From the NCBI GenBank assembly GCA_018343915.1, contig JABRWF010000007.1, positions 682,001 to 746,000 on the forward strand: a stretch of DNA of 64,000 nt, in the 5' to 3' direction. Origin of the DNA: Agroathelia rolfsii. Taxonomy: Eukaryota; Basidiomycota; Agaricomycetes; Amylocorticiales; Amylocorticiaceae. The notes beneath the pieces were generated by a model. It made no database searches and was not told where the DNA came from. It was given only the letters and a program-made list of their open reading frames with translations. The first letter of the stretch is position 1. The number at the start of each line of letters is the position of its first letter. Positions 12,454 to 22,781 of the stretch are shown here, piece after piece. A program made the translations under genes and the position numbers.

Positions 12454-14182
12454 ATCCGTACTATTGCACCAGCTATAAGGGACCCCAGCGGGCAAAATTA
12501 TAACACTACTGACCAAGAGGGTATCATATTTTTCTTCCAAAACACGGGGTCTATCCATTCAGTTGGGCTAAGCACTAACTTTTTTTCTTGTTTACGGGAT
12601 ATGACTACGAAAGATACTTATTAAATGTTTTATAGAGTAAAATAAATGTCTCCTGAGCTATACGTTAGGCAAACTAGAGGGTGTGGATCATTTTCTTGAG
12701 CCATTAGCGAAGACTAATTAACTGGACCCCCGGTCTCGGAAGCAAATTGTGCAATACCCTTGCTACTGACGTTCCCCTAGAAATGAGGAGTTTTCGGGAA
12801 CTCAACAACCACAAATGAAACCTGCCTCGAGCTTGCGGAACAGATGATGTAGAACTATACCAAGGCCTACGATATGAGTTTAATTTATGTATATGCAAGC
12901 GCTACAAACTGGGAAAGTTGTTGACCTAGAGTCGAGGAGTCGGTAACGGCTGTCACAGAGCAACTTCGCTCTCACACAGACAGAGACCAAATAAAAACGC
13001 CGTTTTTATTTGGTTTCTGCCTGTGTGTCACCAATGCGGTAGCTTCCAAAAATGGCAGGGACCTCCTCAGCAATGAATAACTTTTCTAATTAGGCAAGGG
13101 TCCTAAAGTCAAGGAATCCGTCCTCTTTCCCTCTATGACTTGCCACAGGCATACCAAGAGTACTCACAGATGCTAAATGACACTGTTAAATACTGTAATA
13201 ATGTACTCAATATAGTCATTTGCCCTTCAAGTATATTCAATGATACCGAGCATACAAGCCTGTCTCCTGGAGTCAATCGAGCAGTTGCCATATTTGGTGG
13301 GTAGTGCGGAGCCTGAAAACAAATTTCTGTCTGGCTCTCAATTACATTCTGCGTCACGCTGGGGGGCTTAAATGGCTGCTATACCTCAAGAATCAGACCA
13401 AATACACTCGGAAAAAATGCCTATGTGTATTTTTTTAAGATGTAGAAACTGAAATGTAGAGAGGAATAGTCAAAAGATTTGCAGAGTAGTTTCCCCAGTG
13501 TAAAGCAGCCATTTGGGGGTATAGATAAGGCTCTAGCGCTTGCAATATTTCATAATTTTTTTTATCGACCAAGTGGTGATCATCTGGTAATATAAAAGAC
13601 AATCAAGGCATAATGTAAGGTTGCCGATATGAGTTGTTGTGCTGCAATCGTTTGATCTCTTTGAATTCCTTGACTCTGGGTAATTCCTCATTTCCACGGG
13701 AGTGATTGTGATGAAATGCGAGCCTCAGACCAGTTCAGACACAGACTCAGTGGAGAATAAAATTCCGCTTGTCTCGTACAGTGTCGTCGTACGGAGTCAA
13801 ACGGATAAGTATCTACTACAAAATTGTGATGCTACTCTAGTCTGTAGTCACATGACTGTTACATGTCACAATGCCACGGATTGTACCGCAACAGTGATAC
13901 TAGGCGTTCGTTACAGTCGTGACACGTCATGATAAACTCGTGATTTCAACACAATGTTCAATAATTCCTCCAAATCATAGCCCTGTAAAGTAACATTTAA
14001 GCCATTACTATCCTATTCAACCACATCGGTGGTTTTTTCATCCGAAGAAGAGTGGTATTTCTGACCTGTGGGCTTGATTATACTTTGTACTCACCCGCGT
14101 ACAGTCATAACCTTTTTTGAGCCATAACTTGAATTTCTTGGTACTACCGACCACATGCCTTTATTCAGGTTTGACTGTACCT
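12454..14182. other. Non-coding stretch between DUF6534 copies B and C
   Basis: No gene can be supported; the small open frames lack family resemblance. It contains the 55-nt palindrome at 12973-13027. Confidence 0.55.
12973..13027. repeat. 55-nt near-perfect palindrome
   Basis: Two 27-nt arms flank a single central base, with about two mismatches. The left arm ends ACCAAATAAAAACG and the right arm begins CGTTTTTATTTGGT. It may be a miniature element or a cruciform-forming site; no TSD is clear. Confidence 0.8.
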
Positions 14183-14217
14183 AGAGCTCCTAACGGTTTA
14201 GATCCGTTAGGAGCTCT
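14183..14217. repeat. Perfect 14-bp inverted repeat with 7-nt loop
   Basis: The arms are AGAGCTCCTAACGG and its exact complement, around the loop TTTAGAT. It sits at the left edge of the duplicated block that contains copy C. The paralogous edge at about 37513 retains only one arm, in altered form. Confidence 0.85.
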
Positions 14218-16166
14218 AACTGTAACTGACATTTACAAAAGCTGTGGGACTTTCTCACGTCTTTTAGTACACGTCCGGTAATTTGTCAGAGTATCATTGA
14301 ACAATGTTTTTGTTGACATCACAGGGTTAAGCTGGTGCCAGGCTTGCCTATAGATTTAAGAGGTCTGATGATTGACTAAATGACCCTGCATCCCGACAAC
14401 GAATTGGTGGCACCGGCAGTCTGTAAGAACTAATTCTTTGGACTCAAGACAACAGTTGGTGCTCCCTAATATATCCGTCTCCGTCCCAATCAGCAACTTC
14501 AAACCTGGACAAGTCTTTATTTTCTCTGGGAGAAGACAAGCTCAACAGCCAAAATCAAAATGACAGAGGAACTTGAAGACTCAGGCAACCTTCCGCCCCC
14601 TGGCGCTGCCGTAGTCATGCTCTTGAGTCCCATGGTCATAGGCATGATGATTGAACAGCTTTTACTGGGAATACTACTTTCTCAGGCGGTTGTTTACTTT
14701 CGCTGTCACTTCAATACCGATAGTAACTTCTGCAGGTCGACTGCTACCTGTCTTACGGTCTCTACCACGTTTCTGGGTATCCTGGATTTGTACGTCCAGC
14801 GGCTAGCACGGTGGCCCAGCATTACGTCTTGTTTACATGCAAAACTCATCTTGTCGTCATTCAAAAGCATGGTGTTATATCACAGTCTCGTATCAGATTA
14901 TGGTGACGATGAAAAATTCGATCTCCAGTCCTGGATGAATTGGATGGGGCCAAGCGTAACGGCTTGGATAGCTTTCGTGGCACATATATTCTACATTTTT
15001 CGATGCTGGGCCGTCACACGTTCACTGCCCATTTGTGTACTTTTGGGAATTAGTGCGTTTTTTCAAGTCTGCTAACATTTATTCGTCTTACCCGCTGCAT
15101 TTCGTCAGTTGCACTTAACTCTTTGGTATCCGGTATCATGTATGCTCATGCCTAAGTTTTGAGCATTTTATTTGATATAACATTTGCTCACTAAAGTTAA
15201 CACGTGTCTCTCTGTCAATTAGTGTCACTATATACTGCTTTATGGCTGGTCGTCTGAGCAAACTCCCAAGCGTTGTTGTTCCAGCCACCATTTGGTTCAC
15301 CTCAGTACATAAAATTTCTGCATTTTGCATCTCTTTCTGACATAGTTGATTAGACAGGCGCATGTGACGTGGGTATCGCGTCTATTTTAGTATTCTATCT
15401 CTTGCGCAAGGAGAGAGTTTTGCGTAGTGCTGATGCCATGCTCTCTCGCTTGCGACGAACAACTGTTGAGACTGGGTCACTTACGGCTATATGTGCGCTA
15501 CTGAACTTTATTCTCGTAAGTTGATTCTTCTCTGTTACTGATGGTTGCCAGTTTTAAGACAATCATATTAGCTTTCGATAATGCCTGAAAAAGGCTATGA
15601 GTGAGTCGTTTTGATGATAGTAATATCAGCACTCGTTGCTGGCCATCTTGACTAATCTCCTTAATAGCATGATAATACAATATCCTACCTCTCACTTATA
15701 CACAATATCAGTCCTATACACCCTGCTTGGTCGTCAGGATCTTCGTAATATTCTCAACGAGGGATCGGGCTCATTTGTTACTGAATTTCACACCTCGTTC
15801 CTGGCAGCAGGCGTTCTATCAACGGTATGTTCAATGGGCTCCTCACCCACCTCCATGCTCATACATCTGTTCGAAAATAGTCTTCACTAGACAGTCGCGT
15901 CAATGATAATATACCCAGACTGAGAACCAATGCATCGAACACTATTATGCATGATCGCAGATCAGGAGTTGAACAACCCCGAGAACCTGAGGACAACGTG
16001 TAGAAATTGATCAGTCACTAAAATTGCATACAAGGTACTAATACTCTCACCTACCACAACGGCAGTATACTATGCAGCTCGTGTTAGCGTCCTGTATCAT
16101 AACACTCAACCTGGGATACAATATACAAAGAAGTGATGGGGTCATACTAGTGCCAGTAGGATCAAC
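14204..16166 (+). repeat. Segmental duplication block 1 (contains copy C)
   Basis: This block is nearly identical to 37513-41174, in the same orientation about 25 kb away. Most positions match across exons, introns and flanks, and the offset is constant at 25016 from exon 2 onward. The only large difference is a 1.7-kb insertion in the second copy at 37679-39391. Homology ends near ATCAACC at about 16166. Confidence 0.85.
14560..15890 (+). CDS. DUF6534-like seven-helix membrane protein, copy C
   Basis: Seven exons: 14560-14789, 14868-15052, 15109-15139, 15223-15304, 15354-15515, 15572-15600 and 15668-15890. They join in frame to about 313 residues. Conserved blocks are LLSPMVIGMMIEQLLLGI (helix 1), VTAWIAFVAHIFYIFRCW, a CDVGIASILVFYLL helix, VETGSLTAICALLNFIL (DUF6534 core) and LLGRQDLRNIL. 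A 29-nt mini-exon (15572-15600) encodes LSIMPEKGYD with its junction codon and is required for phase agreement. The 3' end is uncertain: GTATGT after 15820 could be a donor leading to a further exon near 16180-16243, where copy A's tail has homology. Confidence 0.85.
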
Positions 16167-16850
16167 CCCCTCAACGTACAGACTTCTGTGGATGGTGGGC
16201 CCATCGGCGATATGCCTAGACTTCGAAGAAAAACGTCAATGATTGCCGTTGGAAATAAGCACAGCTACTGAATATGATGAAAGAGCCAACATAGCAGGTC
16301 ACTCACCCAGATCTCCGAGTCATCGTTAACTCACTAAATAAGCTTCCGTCTTTTCAATCCATCAAACCCTATGACTCGGACTGTCGTAATTCCATGCGAT
16401 GTACTTTTTCACTATACCAACTGTGCTTGATTGTAATTCGGTGGGACAGTACTATTATACTTAGCATTGATAATTTAAAGCTAATGTATGTGTTCCTTGT
16501 GTAGAAGCCCGTTTGCATTTAAGGTCGTGATCCCTGTCGATCTTCCACTGGCAACCTGATCTATATTTAAAGTCGGGAAATACCAGCGCCCCAGATGAAT
16601 CTGATAACGAGAAAAAAATCCGCAGGACTTGTGTGAGAATGAGTGAACTCAAGGGCACAAGTGTCGTAACGCCGGGTTGGTTTGAAACTTTGCAACTCGG
16701 TTCCAAAACAAGTCTTTGTATAGACAATCTCTAGGCATCATTACTTCGTGATTGTTCGGGTTTCGATCTGCAATCATCGTATGTGGTGATGTTCAAAATT
16801 TGGCTTCGTTGTCTGAGCCCTTCACTGTGGAAGTGATTGTCCACAGAAGT
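15891..16850. other. Intergenic spacer of the C/D tail-to-tail pair
   Basis: No independent gene is seen. Its right part is homologous to the A/B spacer. A segment at about 16180-16243 resembles the end of copy A and could be an alternative last exon of copy C. Confidence 0.55.
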
Positions 16851-18128
16851 CTATATGGTAAAGACAAGTTGAGAATATGAAGATGTAAGAGTTATAGGAC
16901 GCACAGTTGATAGAACGCCTGCTGCCAAGAACGAAGACTGAAAGTCGGTAACAAATGTTCCCGATCCCTCACGAAGAATGTTGCGGAGGTCCTGGCGACC
17001 AAGTAAAGTATAAAGGACGGATAGCGTGTATATATGAGAGATAGAGTATTGTCCTGATAAGCTGTTAGAGTGATCACTTAGTATATTAGAACACGAACAT
17101 GATCATTATAATATCTTACCCATAGCCTGCCGGGGTGCCAAATATGAACTAACGACATCATCTTAGTGCTAACAACTATGTAGAGAGTAGGACCGACTTA
17201 CGAAAATCAGGTTCAGCAGTGTACATATAGCTGTGAACAATCCAGTTTCCATAGACATCCGTCGCAGGCGAGTGATCATAGCATCATTGCTGCGCAATAT
17301 GCTTCTGCTGTTCCAGAGATAAAACACAAGAACAGCAGCAATACTAAGGTCACATGCACTCGTCTAATCAATACATCAGCAAGTGCTGTAGTACATATGA
17401 AACATATGTACCAGAGCAAACCAAATGATACTTGGGACAAAAATGACTCTTGGGAGCTGGCTTAACCGACCCACTATGAAGCAAGATATAGTGATTCTAT
17501 TCCAGACAAAAGGATGGGATGAGTCCAACAAGAACATTTACATAGCATATGAAATGCTCAGGTGTGACCATACTTAACACCACAAACTAAAGAGACTAGG
17601 GAAACTAAGATAGGAAAAAGAGGTAAGCTGAGTTAGGTATTGCTGAATCTCATGATATACCTGTTTCCAAGAAGACGCAAATGACCAGCGAACGTGTGAC
17701 AGCCCAGCACCGTAAAATGTAAAAAATGTGGGTAACAAAAGCTACCCAAGCTGTAAAGCCTGGCTCCATCCACGACATCCAATCCTGGGTATTGAATTTT
17801 TCACAATCTCCATAGTCCCGTACAAGTCTGTAGTATAGCATCGTACTTTAAGTGATGACAAAAATATGAGCTTTGCAAATTAATAGTTTGTGGTGGTGAC
17901 GCACAAGTCCATAATACCTAGCAATATAGTGGAAACAACAAGACAGGTAACAATCGACCTGCAGAAGGAAGTATCGCTATTGAAGTGGTAGCGAAAATAC
18001 ACAACTGCCTGAGAACATATTATCCCCAGCAAGAATTGTTCAATCATTATCCCTATTAGCATAGGGCCTAAGAAGGGGCCTATGATTGAGCAAGGGGATA
18101 ACAGACTGTCCAAGCTTTCGTTCGTCAT
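16851..18128 (-). CDS. DUF6534-like seven-helix membrane protein, copy D
   Basis: Seven exons: 17905-18128, 17661-17845, 17574-17604, 17412-17496, 17202-17363, 17120-17148 and 16851-17061. The total is 308 residues, and the first six exons have exactly the lengths of copy B. Motifs include FLGPMLIGIMIEQFLLGI, FTAWVAFVTHIFYILRCW and a C-terminal DUF6534 block with METG. The 5' flanks of B and D also match, including TTTCGGATTCAGCTGAAGAG. It is a membrane protein of unknown role; the last residues (after LSTVR) differ from copy B. Confidence 0.85.
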
Positions 18129-18802
18129 TATGGCCTGTGAGCCAAATATTTTCAGTAAAGATATGTTCGTTCAGTCGAAACTTTCGGATTCAGCTGAAGA
18201 GAGAGGAGAGTAGTCAATATGCAGTTCTAAGGGGTGTTCAAACACAATCCAGTGTCCTTGTGCCAGGTAGCTTATGTTAATGACATGGTAGTTCCCGAAC
18301 CATTATACTGACATCAAAGAAATATCATTGATGCAGGGTGACTATGGAGCGCTACAACCAAAATGACTTCTTACATAATCACCCTAAAATAATTCTGTCT
18401 TGTCAAATAATTCCGTTTGGTAAGAGCAATTCTGTAAGACAGAATCTTAAAACTGACTGAGATATTTCGTGAAAAGTGATATTATAGGTGTGACTTTACC
18501 TTTATTTCAATCACGGGCCCAGCCAATCTTGCCAGCGCTCCCTTTATGCTACCGGCGCGTGTACACCCAAAGAGTGAGTCAATGCTCTACCTACGATCTA
18601 CCTACGATTTAGTTGACAGGACGGACGCCGCGTGTCACTTGACAGCTCCTTGCCCCTCGTGAGACTGACTCTCTCGCTGCCGACTCCAGGTCTGCTGTTG
18701 CTGGTTTTTGGATCACATGGCACTAGAAATCAAGTCATCGTCGTGATGATCCCACACCACTAGTAGCAGTAGTAGTAGTCCCAGCAGCTACGCATATCCA
18801 GC
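18129..18802. other. Non-coding region upstream of copy D
   Basis: It contains the promoter side of copy D, homologous to the upstream sequence of copy B. The right end has a short TAG-rich simple repeat near 18760-18780. No gene is seen. Confidence 0.5.
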
Positions 18803-19006
18803 TGTTGGAATAGCAATCCATAGCTATGGAGTATGTGTGACGTAGTCACGGTCACGACTAGCGTGACATAGTATTTAGAGTAGCCGTGCGTTGTAGTTTG
18901 TACCGCATCTGTTTGTCGGCGTACCGTGACCAAGTACAATGACAAGCAGAATAATATCTTGCTTTTTATATTGATTTGGCTGGCTGGCTCACTCGACAAA
19001 ATAACA
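18803..19006 (+). mobile_element. Solo LTR, short-LTR family (204 bp)
   Basis: It begins TGTTGGAATAGCAATCC and ends AAAATAACA. TSD CCAGC lies at 18798-18802 and 19007-19011. It shares GTAGTCACGGTCACG-type blocks and TGGCTGGCTGGCTC near its end with the elements at 12229 and at 51-58 kb. Confidence 0.82.
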
Positions 19007-20570
19007 CCAGCCTCTGGCTCAAATAGACTGGAACTATGTTTCACGATACTATCAACGTGTCCTCTAGAGGCCATTTACGGATTGGGCGCTCATCCGGGCA
19101 AAATTTGGACGCAAACTCAAAGATCATCTGGATAAAGAAGGAAGGACCCCCCAATTTTGGGCATTTACTGATATTATTGTGTATTCTATTAGGAAACGTC
19201 AGAGTGTGCTTTAGGGACTTAAAAAAAAGTGAGACTAAGTCAACGATAATGTCCGAGTCGCTCAGATTGACAGTGCCAGTGGGATCGGTACCCATTGTTA
19301 GTCTCCGCTAGTTCATGGTGCTTGGATAGGAGCATTATTATACTGTCAATGGGCCCACAACTTTTTGGTTATAATTTCTGACGATGATGGGAAGACGATC
19401 TACGCTTATCTGCTTAATCACATTCCGTGTAATAGCCAAACTAAAATGACTACCTTCACCAATTCTGTGGGTCGATTCAATTGATTATTTTAATAGATAC
19501 AATAAATTTTCCATGATAATTAAGAGGATGACAACTAGCAGAGATCCGTACTATTGCACCAGCACCCAAGTTGACGACTAGAGCATAATTTGCAGTGAAT
19601 CGCTTATCTTTTCCTTGGCTACACTTGCCAGTGCGTACTAGCTGCCATAGCTATCTATGTAGTCATCCAATGTCTTCAGTTCATTGCTCTTGAGACCCAA
19701 ATATCTATCTACTTAGCTTATCACTACCTACTGAAGGTCTCAAAACTACCCACTATTCTGTCGGCATCCGTCCGCCCTCCGTTGTTGGTCATAGTACGGT
19801 TTTCTTCCCTGTATCATTCTGTTAACTCAAGTAGCTGACATATTATACTGCCTATTTTATATCTTCTGCCACCCTCTGTTGGCTCATAATGTTTCTTGGT
19901 TACGCAGTTCAAGGGCTCACATATTTATATTGGTATGCATGTTAAAAGGTGAGGCACAATTGTGCAATTTGTGCTTATTCCTGCCGCCACTTACTCTGTG
20001 TGATAAAATACAAGTATGAATATAAAATCCGATTCAATAGCCATTGTCATTACTGCTGCTAACTGTTGCAAATGCTCCAGGGCCGTCGATTTTACCGGGC
20101 TCAAACCGTAAGTCAACACTCTGAGTCCTTTTCAGTTGGTCAGGAACTTGTGTACTTTGAAATTAGTCATGCCATAGTATTAATAATAATATTATTGAAG
20201 TAGCCAGTATGTTAATGGTGTAAAATACAGATTCACCAGACTCGCCTCTTGGGTATGCCGCTGCCATGATCGCTAGACCAACTGCGTATATAACCGAAAG
20301 CAGTGTCGAGATAGGGATAACGGGGGCGAGAAGCATTAGTCAAAGCCTACTTGAAATCGACAAAGAAGCTTGAATCACCTCTACGTACTGTTGTTACAAA
20401 GGTGCAACCGAAAATTTAAAGAGGATTAGAATTCGACGCCTTTTAAACACTTGGCTAGACCAGGTTATATTCAGAACTGGTTACTGTTGTTGGTAGTCGT
20501 GTTATCGGTTGCTTTGAGCACTATCTACCTTCATCATTACCAACATTTGATATTTATATCTTAAGAGTTC
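19007..20570. other. Non-coding, repeat-related stretch
   Basis: No gene is supportable. It contains 19526-19563, a copy of the sequence flanking the 12229 solo LTR. The open frames at 19036-19311 are not conserved with any family I recognise. Confidence 0.5.
19526..19563 (+). repeat. Unoccupied paralogous insertion site
   Basis: The sequence AGCAGAGATCCGTACTATTG here joins, without interruption, the left and right flanks of the solo LTR at 12229-12453, with one copy of ATCCG. Confidence 0.8.
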
Positions 20571-21065
20571 ATCAGTATCATGATACGTAGATGTGATGTA
20601 CTGAATGCTGATGCACCAGTGATGTCTCTGCTTTCTTCTCATCTTTGTTGTAAGTGCTCTCGTGACCATGTACCAGAGCACGATATGAAGTAGCCTTTGT
20701 TGCAGATCACACGTAGGTAGGTAATACGAACGACAACTTTATTGTATAGTAAATAGTTCGGTATTTATACAAAATATACAAGATACTCGCGGGGCATCCC
20801 AAACCCTAATGTATGCGCAATGAGAGGCAAAACAATAACAGAGATAAATATAGTCAATATTAAGTACATACGGCGCTGCTGTGCCTTATTCAGGATCCCC
20901 AACAGCCTTAAATACCCCGAACGTCCAATTTCACCGACAGATTACGATCTCCCTGAGCTTTCAATCCAACTTCAGTTGGACTCGCAACCGGCTACAGACA
21001 AGCAGTCCATGGCGATATTTAACTCAATTGGCTTGAATTAATCGTACCTTGATTTTGTCTTAGAC

Positions 21066-21308
21066 ATGAATATCTCTACCTTGACACTAATATCTGCCAT
21101 GTACACAGCTTTTCTAGCTACTGTAATAGCATACCCAGCCCAAGAGGTAAATATATTCACATTGCACCATGCCTCTTGTCATTGTCACCCCCCTATCTTG
21201 AATGCTTCAACGATACTGTTACTGATTACAAAATACATCCAAATGTTCAACCCGATGAAGAGGGACGTTATCATGCAGCAGGCAAGAGGGATTGATGTTT
21301 CTCATTGA
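21066..21308 (+). CDS. Small secreted peptide, copy 1 (possibly decaying)
   Basis: The frame opens with a signal peptide, MNISTLTLISAMYTAFLAT, followed by VIAYPAQE. In copy 2 an intron starts directly after this point. Here GTAAAT is present at 21147, but the acceptor AG aligned with copy 2 is lost (CCAAATG). A downstream AG at 21259-21260 would give a 43-residue protein ending RDVIMQQARGIDVSH. The putative intron has no stop, so an unspliced 80-residue product is also possible. The KRDV..Q.ARG core is shared with copy 2. The promoter TATAAA present before copy 2 is not conserved here. Function unknown. Confidence 0.5.
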   Translation: MNISTLTLISAMYTAFLATVIAYPAQEVNIFTLHHASCHCHPPILNASTILLLITKYIQMFNPMKRDVIMQQARGIDVSH

Positions 21309-22063
21309 TACTTATTGGGACGGCTCATGCGATTTGAAATTTCCATGGATAAGTCGCTTGAAATAGTGATAAGTGCACATATACCCTTAACTCTTGAGTT
21401 TTTACATGTACCGCAATGCGGACAGCGGAGGGACTATGGGCAGAAGAATGCACTCTGAAAGATAACATTTCAAGTTTGCTTCGTACACTAAATTTTGGAG
21501 CCTGAACTAAGAAATGAGCCGAAAGAAAGGGATGCTTCCTCTCCATGCATTAACACTAACGATCAAAAAACCCCGCGTTGAGAACTACAACAGCAAAAAT
21601 TACAATAGAAATAGTAGAAGGCAATAAAAGTGTCAGTAATGATGATGGTGATGATGATGATGATGAAAATCACTGGTGTTCATAATCGTCTATACAACTC
21701 GGATGAGATTAATCAGTCCCATGTACTATCCACCTCAGGCTTCGTCAACATTTGATATCTATATTTGAAGATTAAATCAATATCATGATGCAGAATTGTG
21801 ATGTACTGCTAGTGAATGTGCATTGATGCGTCAGTGATGTCTTTGCTTTCTTATCTTGCTGTAAGTGCTCTCGTGATCATATTCCGGAGCAGGTTATAAA
21901 GCAGTCTTGACCCGGATGTCTAATCTCACCAAGAGACTACGATCTCCCTAAGTTTTCAGTCCAACTTGGAGTGGCAACCGCCTACAGACAAGCAGTACGT
22001 GGCAACCGTGACATACAGTTTTCAACTGACTTTAATGAATTGTGCTTTGAACCTGTTTTAGAT

Positions 22064-22333
22064 ATGAAGATCTCTACCTTGACACTGCTGTCCGCCATGT
22101 ATACAGCTTTTCTAGCTACCGTAGCAGCATACCCAGCTCAAGAGGTAAATATATCACTCACATTACACCACACCTTTCATGGCCATCGTTTCGCCAGCTC
22201 AAACACTCCAATAATGTTACTAATCGGTACAAAAAATATCTAGATGTCTGATCAGTTGAAAAGGGATGTCAACTTACAGCGACAGGCAAGAGGGGCTCAC
22301 GTTGAAGGTTCCTATACTGGCCAAACTTATTGA
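22064..22333 (+). CDS. Small secreted peptide, copy 2
   Basis: Exons 22064-22144 and 22244-22333 are joined by a 99-nt GT..AG intron and give 56 residues. The N-terminus MKISTLTLLSAMYTAFLAT with VAAYPAQE is a convincing secretory signal peptide. The rest, MSDQLKRDVNLQRQARG and then AHVEGSYTGQTY, has no cysteine. A Lys-Arg pair could be a Kex2 cleavage site releasing a C-terminal peptide of about 22 residues that starts DVNLQ. There is no C-terminal CaaX box, so it is not a classical basidiomycete lipopeptide pheromone. TATAAA at about 21894 is at plausible promoter distance. It could be an apoplastic signal or effector-like peptide; this is inference. Confidence 0.6.
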
Positions 22334-22781
22334 GCAGTTTGAAATTCTCGTGAACAAATCACTTGAAACGATCACAAGTGTATGAACACCATACAACTCT
22401 ACACGATAGTGCGAAACAGATGAAAAACGGGCAAAGCTGTGAATAAAAAGAAAACCATTTGGAATATATATATATATATATTGCTTCGTACACTAAATTT
22501 TAATCTGAACCAGAAAAAGTGAGCAGAAAAAGAAAGGATACTTCCTCCCCATGGTTCAATATTGACTGGTCGAGAGACCCGTGTTGAGACGACATAGAAT
22601 TACAACTGAGGGAAAAAAAGCGCCAGTAAAAATAGCAGAAGAAAATAAGATATGATAATGTCAGCAATGATGATTATAGTGGAAATCACTGATGAAAGTG
22701 ATGTCCGTAGTTGTCCATACAGCTCGGATGAGATGAATCAGTCCTATGAAACCCGTCCCTCTATCTTTTCTTTGTTTGCTT

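Larger units (their letters stand above)
20570..22740 (+). repeat. Tandem duplication of about 1-1.2 kb
   Basis: Upstream (20575-20700 and 21778-21900), coding (21066 and 22064) and downstream (21470-21715 and 22481-22740) segments match in order. Shared runs include TTGCTTCGTACACTAAATTT and GTAAGTGCTCTCGTGA. Each unit holds one small secreted-peptide gene. The downstream part includes GAT trinucleotide repeats (about 21636-21665) and an AT dinucleotide run (about 22465-22481). Confidence 0.8.

Noticed and set aside
21066..22333. Lipopeptide mating pheromone precursor
   Set aside because: Both small peptides have a signal peptide and lack a C-terminal CaaX box.
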